Below, in pieces: positions 1-9,960 of a DNA stretch of 64,000 bases. A program made the translations under genes and the position numbers. The stretch lies in the NCBI GenBank assembly GCA_016858145.1, contig JAEHOE010000104.1:124001-188000 (forward strand). The letters run 5' to 3'. A model generated the notes under the pieces. It saw only the letters and a program-made list of their open reading frames with translations. It searched no databases and had not been told where the DNA came from. Numbering within the stretch: the first letter of the stretch is position 1; each line of letters begins with the position of its first letter. This DNA is from Edaphochlamys debaryana (lineage: Eukaryota > Chlorophyta > Chlorophyceae > Chlamydomonadales).

Positions 1-121
1 CGGAGATTTGCAATTAGCGAAAGCGACGAGGTTTGGACGGCCGCGAGGGGCCAAGAAGGTGGAGAGGCTGCTTGAGGGCTGACAGGGAATCCGCCCCCTC
101 CCTTACCCCACCGCCCCCAAC

Positions 122-257
122 GGCCAGGACTCGGCCTGCGCCCGGGTGAGGCGCTCCCTCCCTTCCCTCCGCTTCCCTCAAGCCTGAGCTCTGAGGTGGA
201 TCTTACCCTTTTCATTGTTTTGAACCCTTGTCCTTGCCAGGACTCGGCCTGCGCGCG
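122..257 (+). repeat. Duplicated acceptor plus exon start of the Pro-rich gene
   Basis: The 20 bases at 236-255, covering the acceptor GCCAG and first exon bases (GACTCGGCCTGCGC), also occur at 122-141 inside the preceding intron. The upstream copy is followed at once by a donor-like GGTGAGG, so it could act as an 18-base micro-exon (DSACAR) or as a decoy acceptor. Confidence 0.7.
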
Positions 258-3200
258 CCTGCGGCGCTTCTGCCGGGACGCCTCCTCGTCTTCCGGCTCT
301 TCGTCTTCCGGAGGCGGCGGCAGTGGCTCCGCCTCCTCGTCTTCCGGCGATGGCGGCGGCGGCGACGCTGCCTGCAGCCTGCTGCTGTACAACCAGCCCA
401 CCGCCGCTGGGCCCAGCTGCTGCCCCCTGACCACCCTGGGGCTGGGCAGGTGGGGGGGCCTGGGGGTAGGGTGGGGGGGAGGGGTTTCGGGTGCGGCAGG
501 ATAGGGGGAGTGAGCAGTGCTGGGCCCAACAAGTGGGATCTGGATCTGGATCTGGATCTGGATCTGGGTCGCGCTGTTGTGGCCCGTGCTGAGCCACCCC
601 GCGGGCTGCAGGGGCGGGTTGGGCTGCGGTGGGCTCAGCTGGTCGGGGCGGTGGCAGGGGGCCAGCCGAGGTGCGCTAAATAAAGCGAGCCCTGAGGTCC
701 CTTGTTGGCCTTAGGGTTTCCCGCTGTCAGGGCGGAGGTCATATGGCTGAGCTGAAGTAAATTCCTGCCCCCTTGTCGACTATATGCTTCGTGCCTTGCA
801 GTCCGTCGCCACCGCCGCCGCCGCCCCTGCCGCCCTCGCCAGCCCCTCCGCCGCCGCCCTCGCCGGCCCCTTCGCCCCAGCCCCCCCTCCCGCCCTCACC
901 GCCGCCCTCGCCCGGGCCCCCGTCTCCAGCGCCCCCCAGCCCCAGTCCCCCCGCTCCCATCCCCCCCCGGCCTCCGTCCCCCCTCCCGCCCGCCCCTCCT
1001 GCACCGCCTTACCCAGGACCACCGTCCCCAGCTCCCCCCTCATCATCTCCACCCTCGCCCTGGCCTCCAGCCCCCTCCCCGCCATCGCCCTCGCCGCCCT
1101 TCCCTTCTCCCCCTTCGCCTGCGCCTCCCTTCCCGCCGTCACCGCTCCCTCCTTCCCCTTCGCCGCCCTCCCCGGCTCCCCCGGCGCCGCCCTCGCCCGT
1201 TCCGCCCTCTCCACCCCCACCCTCGCCCCCTCCGCCTTCACCCCCGCCCCCTTCCCCGGCCCCGCCCTCCCCGGCCCCGCCCTCCCCTCGACCTCCACTC
1301 CCTCCATCGCCCCCTCCCCCTTCGCCCAAGCCCCCTTCGCCCGTTCCGCCCCTCCCCCCCTCCCCCCCACCGCCACGGCCGCCCTCGCCCTCCCCGCCCA
1401 GCCCAGTCCCCCCTGGTCCCCCCAAGCCCTCTCCCCCCTCCCCCAAGCCCCCCAAACCCAGCCCCCACCCCCCACGTGCACCTCCCCCAAGCCCCCAGCC
1501 CCCCAACCCCAGCCCTCCTCCAAGGAACCCCTCGCCCTCCCCCGAGCCCCCGCCCTCTCCCAACCCCACACAGAGGCCAAGGTTCCCGCTGTCCCCCCCA
1601 AAGGCCCCCCACCACAGCCCCTCGACTCCCTCCCCTTTAGCGCCCAGCCCCCAGCCCCCTCGGCCCAACCCTTCCAGCCCCAAGCCTCCCGGCCAGCCGC
1701 CGTTTGCTCCCAAGCCTCCCAGCAAGCCGCCGGCTGCTCCCAAGCCCCCGGGTCCCAAGTCATCAAAGCCACCTTCGCCTCATCGGCCCACACAATCCTT
1801 CATACCGCCGCCCCCGTCTTCCCCCGTCCACGTGTCGGAGGTTGACTCTGGCCTCCACCCCTGGGAGGTCATTCCCTCGCTTCCCCCCTTGGCTCGACCG
1901 TTGGAGCCCAAGCCTGCTGCGCCGTCCCCCTCTCCGGCAGTCCCGGTACCGCAGACGCCGGCACCCCTTGCGCCTCCGCTGGCCCCACCGCCCTCGCCCT
2001 CGCCGCTGCCCCCGCCGCCTAAGTTTCCGCAACCCTCGCCCCCTCGCCTCCCACCGCCCTCGCCCCCTCGCCTCCCACCGCCCTCGCCCCCTCGCCTTCC
2101 GCCGCCCTCGCCCCCTCGCCTTCCGCCGGCCTCCCCTCCCCTTCTACCGCCGCCCTCCCCACCGCTGCCCCCGCCGCCCTCGCCTCCACTCCTACCACCA
2201 CCCTCGCCTCCTCTTCTCCCGCCTCCCTACCCCCCTCTTCTCCCACCTTCCTACCCTCCTCTCCTCCCGCCGTCTTCACCACCGCTGCCTCCACCACCCT
2301 CTCCTCCTCTTCTGCCACCGCTCTCTCCACCCCTTCTCCCACCTCCCTCACCTCCTTTCCTGCCACCTCCCTCGCCCCCATTCCTACCGCCGCCCTCCCC
2401 ACCCCTACTACCCCCACCGTCCCCACCGCCATCTCCTCCGCCCTCACTCCCACCACCCGATAACCCTCCCCCGCAGAACCAGCCCCCTCCCTCCTCTCCC
2501 CCACCGCCTCCGCCACCCCCTCCCCCGCCCTCTCCGCCCCCGCCCCCGCCCCCCCCTCCTCCGCCGCCACCCCCTCCCCCCTGGCCAGCACCCCCCGCCG
2601 CCGCAGCATCTATGCCCCCTTGGGCCTCAACCCGCTTCGGAGATCTGTACAATCTGGATCTACTCGCTGGATCCAACCAGGCTAGGTAAGATCTGCCGTA
2701 AGCGAGCATGGCGATGAATTGAGTCACACATTTGTCAACGGCAAAACCCCCCAGCATAACCCCGCCGTACAACTGTACCATTTCCCAGGTACCTGATGGT
2801 AATCTCCCGTAACTACGTGACCGTACCGCCCGGGGCCTACATCGACGGCATCGGACTGCGTCTCTGCTTCCAAGGTGGGCAGGGGCCGTATGCCCTGGCT
2901 GTTGGGTGCTACGGCTTTGCGCCTTGCGCCTTGTGTGGCCTGCACAAGGCATCCAACTAGACCAGACTCTGCCATTTTCATGCTGCCTGATACGTTCTTG
3001 ATGCGTTCCTGTTTACCCTTGCCATGTCTGGCCTTGGTCTTGGCCCTGCAGCCAACCCCGACCTCAAGTTCCCAGCCAAGAGGACGCTGTTCAAGACGTG
3101 AGGAGGGGCAGCGTGGGCCCTTGCGGGCGGGTTAGGCCGCGGCGCCGTAGACGTAAACGCATTTCGCTGGGGCAATTCCATTGGGGGACGTGCCGCTTGT

Positions 3201-4402
3201 GTAACTTCCCCCTTTCTAACGTGACCACCTCAACCTAACCCGCCCCACCCCACCCCGCTTAACCCCGCCCCGCCCCACCCCAGGCTGAGCATCTATATGG
3301 GGATTCCCTCAAAGGCCCCAGACGCAATGGTGGGTCGGGTTAAACTCCCCAGGGTCACCCCCCGGCCGGTGCACCTGCACCCCACCCCACCCCACTTTGA
3401 CACCGCCGAACGCGCGCCTGTGCCCTCGAGGTGCCCTTGCACCTCACCACACTCTGCGAGCGCACCACCACGCTTGCCGTTTCTCCTGCTGCGGCCCGCA
3501 CGCAGGTCCGCACCCTTCTCTGCGAACGCCCTGCAATCGTCAAAGGCCAGTGCATCAGACCCCAGACCAAGCACAAACATGCTTGCCATGTGTCATTGGT
3601 GGGGCCCGCACGCAGGTCCGCAAGTTCGACAACAACTTTGCGCCCAACACGCGCATGCTGGCGCACCGCTCGCCCTGGGTGCTGCAGCCCGGGACCTACA
3701 CGTGAGGGGTGGGGGGAACAGGAGGGAACAGGGAAGGAAAAGAGAAGGAGGGCACAGAGAGCAGGGACGGACTGCGGGGGGGCCAGCAGTGGACCATTCA
3801 GTCCGTGCCTCATCTCACCTTCTCATGCACTCAGCCCTGCACCCCTGACCGCCCTCTCCCCTCCTCTCCCCCCTGCCCCCGCCACCAGCCTGGGCCTGAA
3901 CCACTGGGTGTGGCTGGCCCTGGATTTTCCGTACCGCTACCCAGGGGGCGATCTGGCCATCGAGATCCAGCACACGGGTCAGTGCCGTACAGGAGGCCAG
4001 AACCATGTCGATCTGAACAGCGTGGGCAAGGCCACTCCACCTCCCTTAACGCCCTGGGTCCCTTCATGCCCTAATCTCCCACACCCTGCCTCACGTCCCA
4101 TGTCCCTTGCCCATCCTCTCGCTTGGTAGGCCCCAGCGTGGGCAAGATCAACCCCATCCCCCTGGATGCCCTGCTGGGTCTCTGATGGAATCCCCCCTCA
4201 TACCCTGCCCCTTGCCCTCTTGCCCCCATGCACAGGACCCAGTGAGGGCAAGATCAATCCCATACCCCTGGACGCCCAGGGCCCCACCGCCAACGCATCA
4301 GCCATGTGGGCCCCCAAGGCCGGGGCTGACACGGGCCAGGGGCAGCCGGGCAAGGCGGCCGTACTGGTCATGCAGCTGCCGTACAGGACGAGCATGAGAT
4401 GA
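241..4402 (+). CDS. Pro/Ser-rich extracellular-matrix type protein, 5' incomplete
   Basis: Exons: 241-449, 802-2685, 2789-2874, 3052-3097, 3284-3329, 3616-3701, 3889-3977 and 4236-4402 (stop TGA 4400-4402). All are GT-AG and phases agree, giving 870 residues from base 241. The start lies upstream of the window. A Cys-containing N-terminal piece ([11 protein letters not shown], then CSLLLYN and SCCP) carries poly-Ser/Gly runs. It is followed by about 610 residues of SPPP/PPSP repeats typical of hydroxyproline-rich algal wall glycoproteins. The C-terminal 240 residues are not low-complexity: they read like a beta-sandwich ([34 protein letters not shown]). This layout reminds me of secreted bacterial modules of unknown function; that is memory, not a search. 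It is not a clear pherophorin domain. Location (secreted or wall) is inferred from composition. The terminal exon has a rival copy at 4130-4185 that would end the protein early. Confidence 0.75.
536..566 (+). repeat. (GGATCT)n microsatellite in an intron
   Basis: About five perfect hexamer units lie within the intron 450-801 of the Pro-rich gene. Confidence 0.9.
2035..2430 (+). repeat. Coding tandem repeat, LPPPSPPxL units
   Basis: Imperfect 24-base units encode repeated PPSPPRLP then PPSPPLLP blocks within the large Pro-rich exon. Early units are nearly identical and later ones diverge with third-base changes. Repeat number is likely to vary between strains (inference). Confidence 0.8.
3494..3622 (+). 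repeat. Duplicated acceptor plus exon start (second case in this gene)
   Basis: Twenty bases at 3603-3622, spanning the acceptor CGCAG and exon start GTCCGCA, are repeated exactly at 3494-3513 in the same intron. The spacing is 109 bases. Confidence 0.8.
4130..4276 (+). repeat. Tandem duplicated terminal exon of the Pro-rich gene
   Basis: A first copy begins at 4130 after ...TTGGTAG and encodes [18 protein letters not shown], then TGA (4183-4185). A second copy begins at 4236 after ...TGCACAG and encodes [16 protein letters not shown], continuing to the stop at 4400. Both accept the upstream exon in the same phase, so they look like mutually exclusive 3' exons with a short and a long C terminus. 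Which is used cannot be told from sequence. Confidence 0.75.
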
Positions 4403-5840
4403 GATGAGATGAGTCGGCTGTACGGAAGGACACAGCGGCTTGATGAGTCGGCGCTGCGATGAGGGGCTAGAGGGCGCAGCAGTGCGCGTTAGGTGCACGC
4501 TAGTAGGCGGTAAGTACTGCTGCGGTTTGGAAGGCATGCGAGCAGTTCTTAACCTTCGTAATTATAATGACCTAGCGCTAGGCCTGCCCTGTCTTGCTTG
4601 GACAGGGATCAGTGCAAACCTAGATGCCGAGAGGCATACGTAGCATTGGCCTAGCCCTCCCTAGGCCCCTAGCTGGAATGAGCTAAGCCTCTTGAGTGCT
4701 TCAGAGGCCTCCCCGCCGATCTGAGTTGAAGTGTGCAAACAGGTTCATGGGTTGAGTCGGGTTGCAGGGCTGGCTGGGTTGTTCAGCTTACATCTGGAAA
4801 GCCAGCAGGGTGCATGTGCCAGATCATTCATCCAGCAATTGATTGCCTGAGATTTGTTGCCCTTACTAAGCCCAACGTTGTAGATGATCCATGTCAGAGC
4901 AGCCCGTTGGTGCGTACAGACTGAAGATGCCTCGTTGTTGTTGTGGACTGAAGATGCCTCGTTGTTGTTGTGGTGGGGGTGCCGGGGCGGTACATAGGGG
5001 CGGTGCTCCCTTCAATCCCTGAGCAGTGAAGCTGTGCACTCCACGGTCCACGCCCCGAGTACCGGGTCTTGCAGGCCGGGGTACGGTTGACCACCCGTTA
5101 ACGACGCCTCAGGATCAGACGTTCAGATCCCCGATGGACTTCCGGGATGAATCTGTACACTTACCTACTGTGACTTAGACCTGAAGAACCTGCGGGAAGA
5201 AATGGTGATGGCTGGGGCCGCATGGGCGTCGCGGGGTCATCTCTCCCGAGTCAGGATGAATGAAAAGTGAAGCCGTGAGGCGTGAGCTGAGAGGTCGAGG
5301 TGGCTCGCAGTACAAGGGGAAACGATCAATTCGGGGTTGGCGAGGAGGCGCCCTGCAAACTGGGCCGTCGGCCCCGGGAGGAGGGCTGAAATGGGGCGGG
5401 GGTGTCGGGAGGCGCGCAGGGTTACCGGTACGCGTGCCGTTGCGATCGCAGCCGTTGGCGCCCTGCTGCAATTTGCCATAATCCTGTATCTAGCGCATAC
5501 CGACATAGCGCTCTTAGAGTCCCTTGCGTCGTGCTCGTGATTACGGCCAGGCCAAGCACTTGCAGGCCTCGCGACCCGGGCGTGCTCGTTATGCAAAGCG
5601 CCCTCAAGCAATCAAGCTGCAGCCCTCGAAGCGCGGGGTTGCACCCGGCCTGGAGCGGCTTGGCTGTCGCTGCGCGGTGAGCTGCAACAGCCGCTCGCGC
5701 TTGGAAGTTCCAGGCCAGCAGAGCCGCGACTTTTACATGTAAAAGCCTACAGCGGGCAGCATCCGGAATGCTTTCCATGCCATGCGAAGTCTGCCGCCCG
5801 TCCCGGCCCATTCCTCCTCCCCCGCAGCCCACGCGCAACC
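4403..5840. other. Intergenic region, no gene seen
   Basis: This region is less GC-rich than its surroundings. A short (ATGAG)n run directly follows the upstream stop (4393-4412), and there is a 27-base tandem repeat at 4919-4972. Short open frames here lack homology cues and splice logic. The last few hundred bases presumably hold the promoter and 5' UTR of the next gene; no convincing TATA box was found. Confidence 0.6.
4919..4972 (+). repeat. Two perfect tandem copies of a 27-base unit
   Basis: Units 4919-4945 and 4946-4972 are identical. Each begins GACTGAAGATGCC and ends with a GTT run. Confidence 0.95.
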
Positions 5841-8800
5841 ATGGGCGGCAACCAGTCCCGCGGCCGCTCTGCCGCGGCCGCTACCGCTGCTGCTGCCTCT
5901 GCCGAAGCCCCGCCCAGCACCAACTTCCTGAGCTGGGAGCCGTACACCCCGCCGGAGTGGGCCAAGGACCTGACGCTGGTGCGACACCTTGGCATGGACG
6001 GAGGCCGAGATGGATACGCAAGGATGATACCTTCCAGGAGCTACCCATGCGCTAGCGCTATGCGTCAGTGCAGTGATAGGCCTGTGGCGAAAGGCCGTTG
6101 TCTTGTCCTGGCCGCCAGGTGCCCACCCACCGATTCCGGCTGGGCATGCTGCCGACGCCCATCCACGAATGGCGCCTGCCGGGGCTGCCCGAGGGCTGCC
6201 GCGTGCTGATCAAGAGGGACGACCTCAGCGGCTGCCAGATGAGCGGCAACAAGGTGCGGGGGAGAGCCCGGAGGCTGGCGCAAGGGCCCGTACAGGCTGT
6301 GTGGACGTGGGCTGTGTGGCGGCGTCGAGGCGGCGGGACGCGGCCTCCTGCCGTGCTTTGAGCTGAATTTCTACCGTGAGGGCCCGTTGTGAGCATTGGC
6401 GATGCTCGCACCCCCTTATCTTTACGGAACCCTTGCCCTCCCCCCAGGTCCGCAAGCTGGAGTTCCTCATGGATGGGGCGGTGGCGGGGGGGCACGACTG
6501 CGTGCTCACAATCGGGGGGGTGCAGTCCAACCACGCCCGCGCAACGGCGGTGGCGGCCAAGTGAGGCCCTCGCGTGCGGTGTCTGACGGTCTGCGTTTGT
6601 GTGTCGAGGTCCGTCTGTGCCCCTTGTACTTCGTCCCGTGATCTAAACCCTTACGGCGGGACTTTCAGGGTTCGCCCAGGGTTCCCTGCTCCTGTCGGGG
6701 GCTGGAGGAAACGGCAGAGTGCCGGAGGCCCCCCTCCCCCGTGACTCCTCATCTTCTGCCTGCCCCTCCCCCTCCCCCCGTTCCCCCTGTCAGGTATCTG
6801 GGCCTGGACTGCCACCTCATCCTGAGGACCTCCCGGCAGCTGGTGGATTCGGATCCGGGCCTGATCGGCAATCTGCTTGTGGAGCGCATGGCGGGCGCCA
6901 CCGTACACATGGTACGGGCGTACGGCATGGGGAAGGATGGGGAGGGAACGGTGGATATCGGGATACCGTACACATGGTATCTGGGAGGATGTCCGGCCTG
7001 GAAAGGGAGGGTTTGATGCAGGGAAGAGGGCCAGGGAGAACATGCGATGGCGTGGGTGCGCGTTGGGCGTATGCGTGGTGAAGTGGGGGCCTTGGATCTG
7101 TATATTCCGTAATCACTAGGGGTCTGGGTTGGACCTGCAACACCCGCTGACGTCACCTTATGCCCCTGCCTCCAGGTGACTAAGGAGGAGTACGCGCAGT
7201 ACGGCAGCGAGGCGGTAAGGGGCCACAGGGGGGCGCGGATCTGGACCCCCGAAACCACTTGACTCCGTACGTTTGGCCTCTCCTCGGCTCTTCAAGCCTC
7301 CCACGGCCCCTCCCCGTCCCCCCCCCTAAGCTCTTGGAGAGGTTGCGTGCTGAGCTGGAGGCGCAGGGCCGCAAGCCTTACGTCATCCCCGTGGGGGGCA
7401 GCAACGCCCTGGGCACGTGGGGCTACCTGCAGGTGAGGGGGGAGGGGGGAGGGGGTGTAGGGGGGACGGGTTGTAGGGGGGAGGGGGTGTAGGGGGGAGG
7501 GGGTGTTGGGGGGAGGGAGAGGGTACGTTGGGCCACCTGCAGGGTGGGGGGGGAGGGGTGGAGAGCCGAAGTCAGGGAAACGAGAAGCACCGTGCAGGTG
7601 CGGACCACGGACCAGATCTGTCGACGCATTCCGCCCCAATGCCGCTGCTCCTCGCACCAACTCCAGGCCGTGGACGAGATCGTGCGGCAGGCGGCGGATC
7701 TGGAGCCCAAGTACGGCAAGATCACGGACGTGGCGATGGCGTGCGGCAGCGGGGGGACCACGGCGGGCCTGGCGCTTGGCTGCCACCTCAGGTGGGGCCG
7801 CGCGTGGGTGCGTTTAGCAGTACCCGAGAATGTTGGAAACGCGGTAAAGCTATTGCGGGGGACCGCGTGTGGGGGGTGGGGGGGCGAGGGCGAGGACGAT
7901 CGCGCAGAAGGAACAAGGGAGGAGTGATTGGACCATGCGAGGCAAACGCCTTAAACCCACCCCCATCAGGGGATGGGCCCGACCTGGGACGCGGTCACCG
8001 CAGCGTGCGCACCCGCGTATCACCCATCTCCCATCACCCATCTCCCATCACCCATCTCCCCTCACCCATCTCCCATCAGCCATCTCCCATCAGCCATCTC
8101 CCCCTACCTTTCACCCCCCCCCTACCTTTCACCCCCCCCCCTACCTTTCACCCCCCCCTCCTCTTTGGTGCTTTCACCCACAGCCCGCTCCGCGCTCGCG
8201 TGCACGCGTACGGCGTGTGCGACACTCCCGACTACTTCTATGGATACGTGGACCACCTGCTGGCGGGCCTGGGCTGGCGGCGGCCGGACGGCAGCCGGGG
8301 GCTGATGCGGGCGGTGCAGGCGCGGGGCGCGGGGTACGCCATGAGCACGGAGGAGGAGCTGGAGACGGCCAGGGTGAGGGACAGGGGTTCTGATCAAGGG
8401 AGGGGTTTAAAAGGCGTGTGGCATCAGCTGCCGGTTCCTGGGTTCGGGTTGGGATGCGTCTGGTTGGGGAGGGCCAAGGCCTCTCATAAGAGTCTGGGCC
8501 ATGGTTCCTGCCCCTTGCCCTCGCTCTGTCAAGTCCCACTTCATCCCGAACCTGTTGCCCCCCTACCCTGTCAGGCCGTCTCCGACGCCACGGGTGTGGT
8601 GCTGGACCCCGTGTACAGCGGCAAGGCGGTGCACGGCCTCCTCAAGGAGATGCGGGCGGACCCGGGGGCGTGGCGGGGGCGCACCGTGCTCTTCGTGCAC
8701 ACGGGGGGCCTGCTGGTGGGTGGCAGTGGAGGGGGGTTGGGGGGGGGGACGGGGGGCATGGGGGAAAGGCAGGGGGGAGGGGGAGGGCACGGGGGGCATG

Positions 8801-9100
8801 GGGGGAGGGGAAGGGAAGGTCGGAAGGGGAAGAGTCCGGCGCTGGTGCGATTTCGACGGCCATTCGCAGAGTCCTGGGGCGGCGCGTTGCTAACCAGGTT
8901 TTGGCCTGAGGCATTCTGCAACTGACCGCCATACTTCTGCCGTACAGGGCATGTACGACAAGGTGGACCAACTGCTGCCGCTGCTGCAGTCCAAGGGCCC
9001 GGCGGTGCAGCGGTTGGCGCTGGGGCCGGACGTGCCGCCGCCGCCGCCACCGCCTGCTGCAAAGGAGGAGCAGGGCGAGCCCAAGCCGCTGGCGGCGTGA
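5841..9100 (+). CDS. DCD: D-cysteine desulfhydrase-like PLP enzyme
   Basis: Exons: 5841-5978, 6119-6253, 6448-6560, 6794-6911, 7176-7214, 7331-7432, 7667-7791, 8184-8373, 8575-8715 and 8948-9100 give 417 residues, near the usual family length. Plant-type D-cysteine desulfhydrases (ACC-deaminase fold, PLP type II) split D-cysteine into pyruvate, ammonia and sulfide. Family blocks are in order: [30 protein letters not shown] (Lys91 of SGNK is the expected Schiff-base lysine), [87 protein letters not shown]. The start ATG has a good context (CAACCATGG). The N terminus MGGNQS fits an N-myristoylation consensus instead of an obvious transit peptide. The C terminus has a poly-Pro/Lys/Glu tail. ACC deaminase activity is the main alternative but less likely in this eukaryotic clade. 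Confidence 0.93.
6900..6979 (+). repeat. Intronic copy of exon end plus donor (desulfhydrase gene)
   Basis: The exon end and donor at 6900-6914 (ACCGTACACATG then GTA) recur exactly at 6965-6979, 65 bases into the intron. A similar weaker copy lies in the next long intron: the exon end ACCTGCAG plus G-run at 7425-7440 reappears near 7534-7549. Confidence 0.75.
8022..8162 (+). repeat. Intronic minisatellites, ATCACCCATCTCCC and CTACCTTTCACCCC units
   Basis: There are two adjacent short tandem arrays: 13-14 base units from about 8022 to 8103, then about 17-base units from about 8104 to 8160. They form the pyrimidine-rich 3' half of the intron 7792-8183. Confidence 0.85.
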
Positions 9101-9960
9101 GGGTGAGGGTACCTGTAAACGAGCATTTACAGATAGAGGATTGTACGGTTGTGGGCGGAGGGCCTGAAAAGCAATCTTTGCAGCTGGTGATCTTAGGGTG
9201 TGAGGGCGCGTGCGGGCGGAAGGACAGGCCAGCAGGTGCTCTAAGCGAGAAGAGCCGGGAGGGGAGGTGGTGAGGCGGCGGGGAGGGGTCCTGGTGGACA
9301 CGCCGCCATCCTCAGGGCGGACGGGGGCAGAGCTCCCCTAGACAGCTGGACATGGCGGCGTGGGAGGAGGCGGGGGCAGCGGAGGCGGGGGCGGCGGGCG
9401 GCGGGATACGGCGGGCGGAGGGCCCTTGCTGGGGGCGCTGCGGTCATGCCTGTGGGACAGGGGATTGCAGCGGCGCCGGGCCTGTCTGGGCTGGCGGAGG
9501 TGGAGGTGGCGGAGTCGGCTCGCTCTGGGCCTATTGCAGCGTCGCTAGCCCGGCCATGTTGCGTTGTTGCCGGTGTGATGGCAGTAGGGGGGCCGCCGTG
9601 GGGTCCGGGCGCTGCGGCGAAGGCTCAAGCGCTTGTCCCACCCCTGCACACGAGGTTCTGACGGCCCCTCGTTCGCCACCCGCCCGGACAGCGTCCCCGA
9701 GCGGCGGGCCCTTGTGACCCCCTGCAATACACAAGCACCAGGATACGGAGTAGCAATAGCAGGGCCGCTTGCGCGGGGTCTGAAGCAAGGGTGAGGGGGG
9801 AAAGGGTAGGTGGGGTATGCGGGGGCCAAGCGATTGGACCGGCACGGGGAGGAAAGCGTGGAAGCCATGGTGGACGCTGGACATGGAGCGGCTCGGTTCC
9901 GTGAGACTCAGACCCCGCAGCGACGTGTCTCCTTTCGGTGTCGCCCCTTCTGCTGCAGCC
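9101..9960. other. 3' UTR/intergenic and upstream region, no gene assigned
   Basis: The 3' flank of the desulfhydrase gene is followed by a G-rich, then mixed, stretch leading to the next gene. A 121-codon frame at 9352-9717 is Gly/Ala-rich with no homology cue. It may be the 5' UTR or unrecognised first exons of the downstream gene. Confidence 0.4.
9114..9118 (+). promoter_or_regulatory. TGTAA polyadenylation-type signal
   Basis: TGTAA lies 13 bases after the desulfhydrase stop. TGTAA is the usual polyadenylation signal of chlorophycean nuclear genes. The distance is short, so a later signal may be used instead. Confidence 0.4.

Noticed and set aside
780..1793. Gly-rich minus-strand frames opposite the Pro-rich exon
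   Set aside because: They are the antisense shadow of CCN-rich codons. The plus frame joins perfectly to conserved downstream exons.
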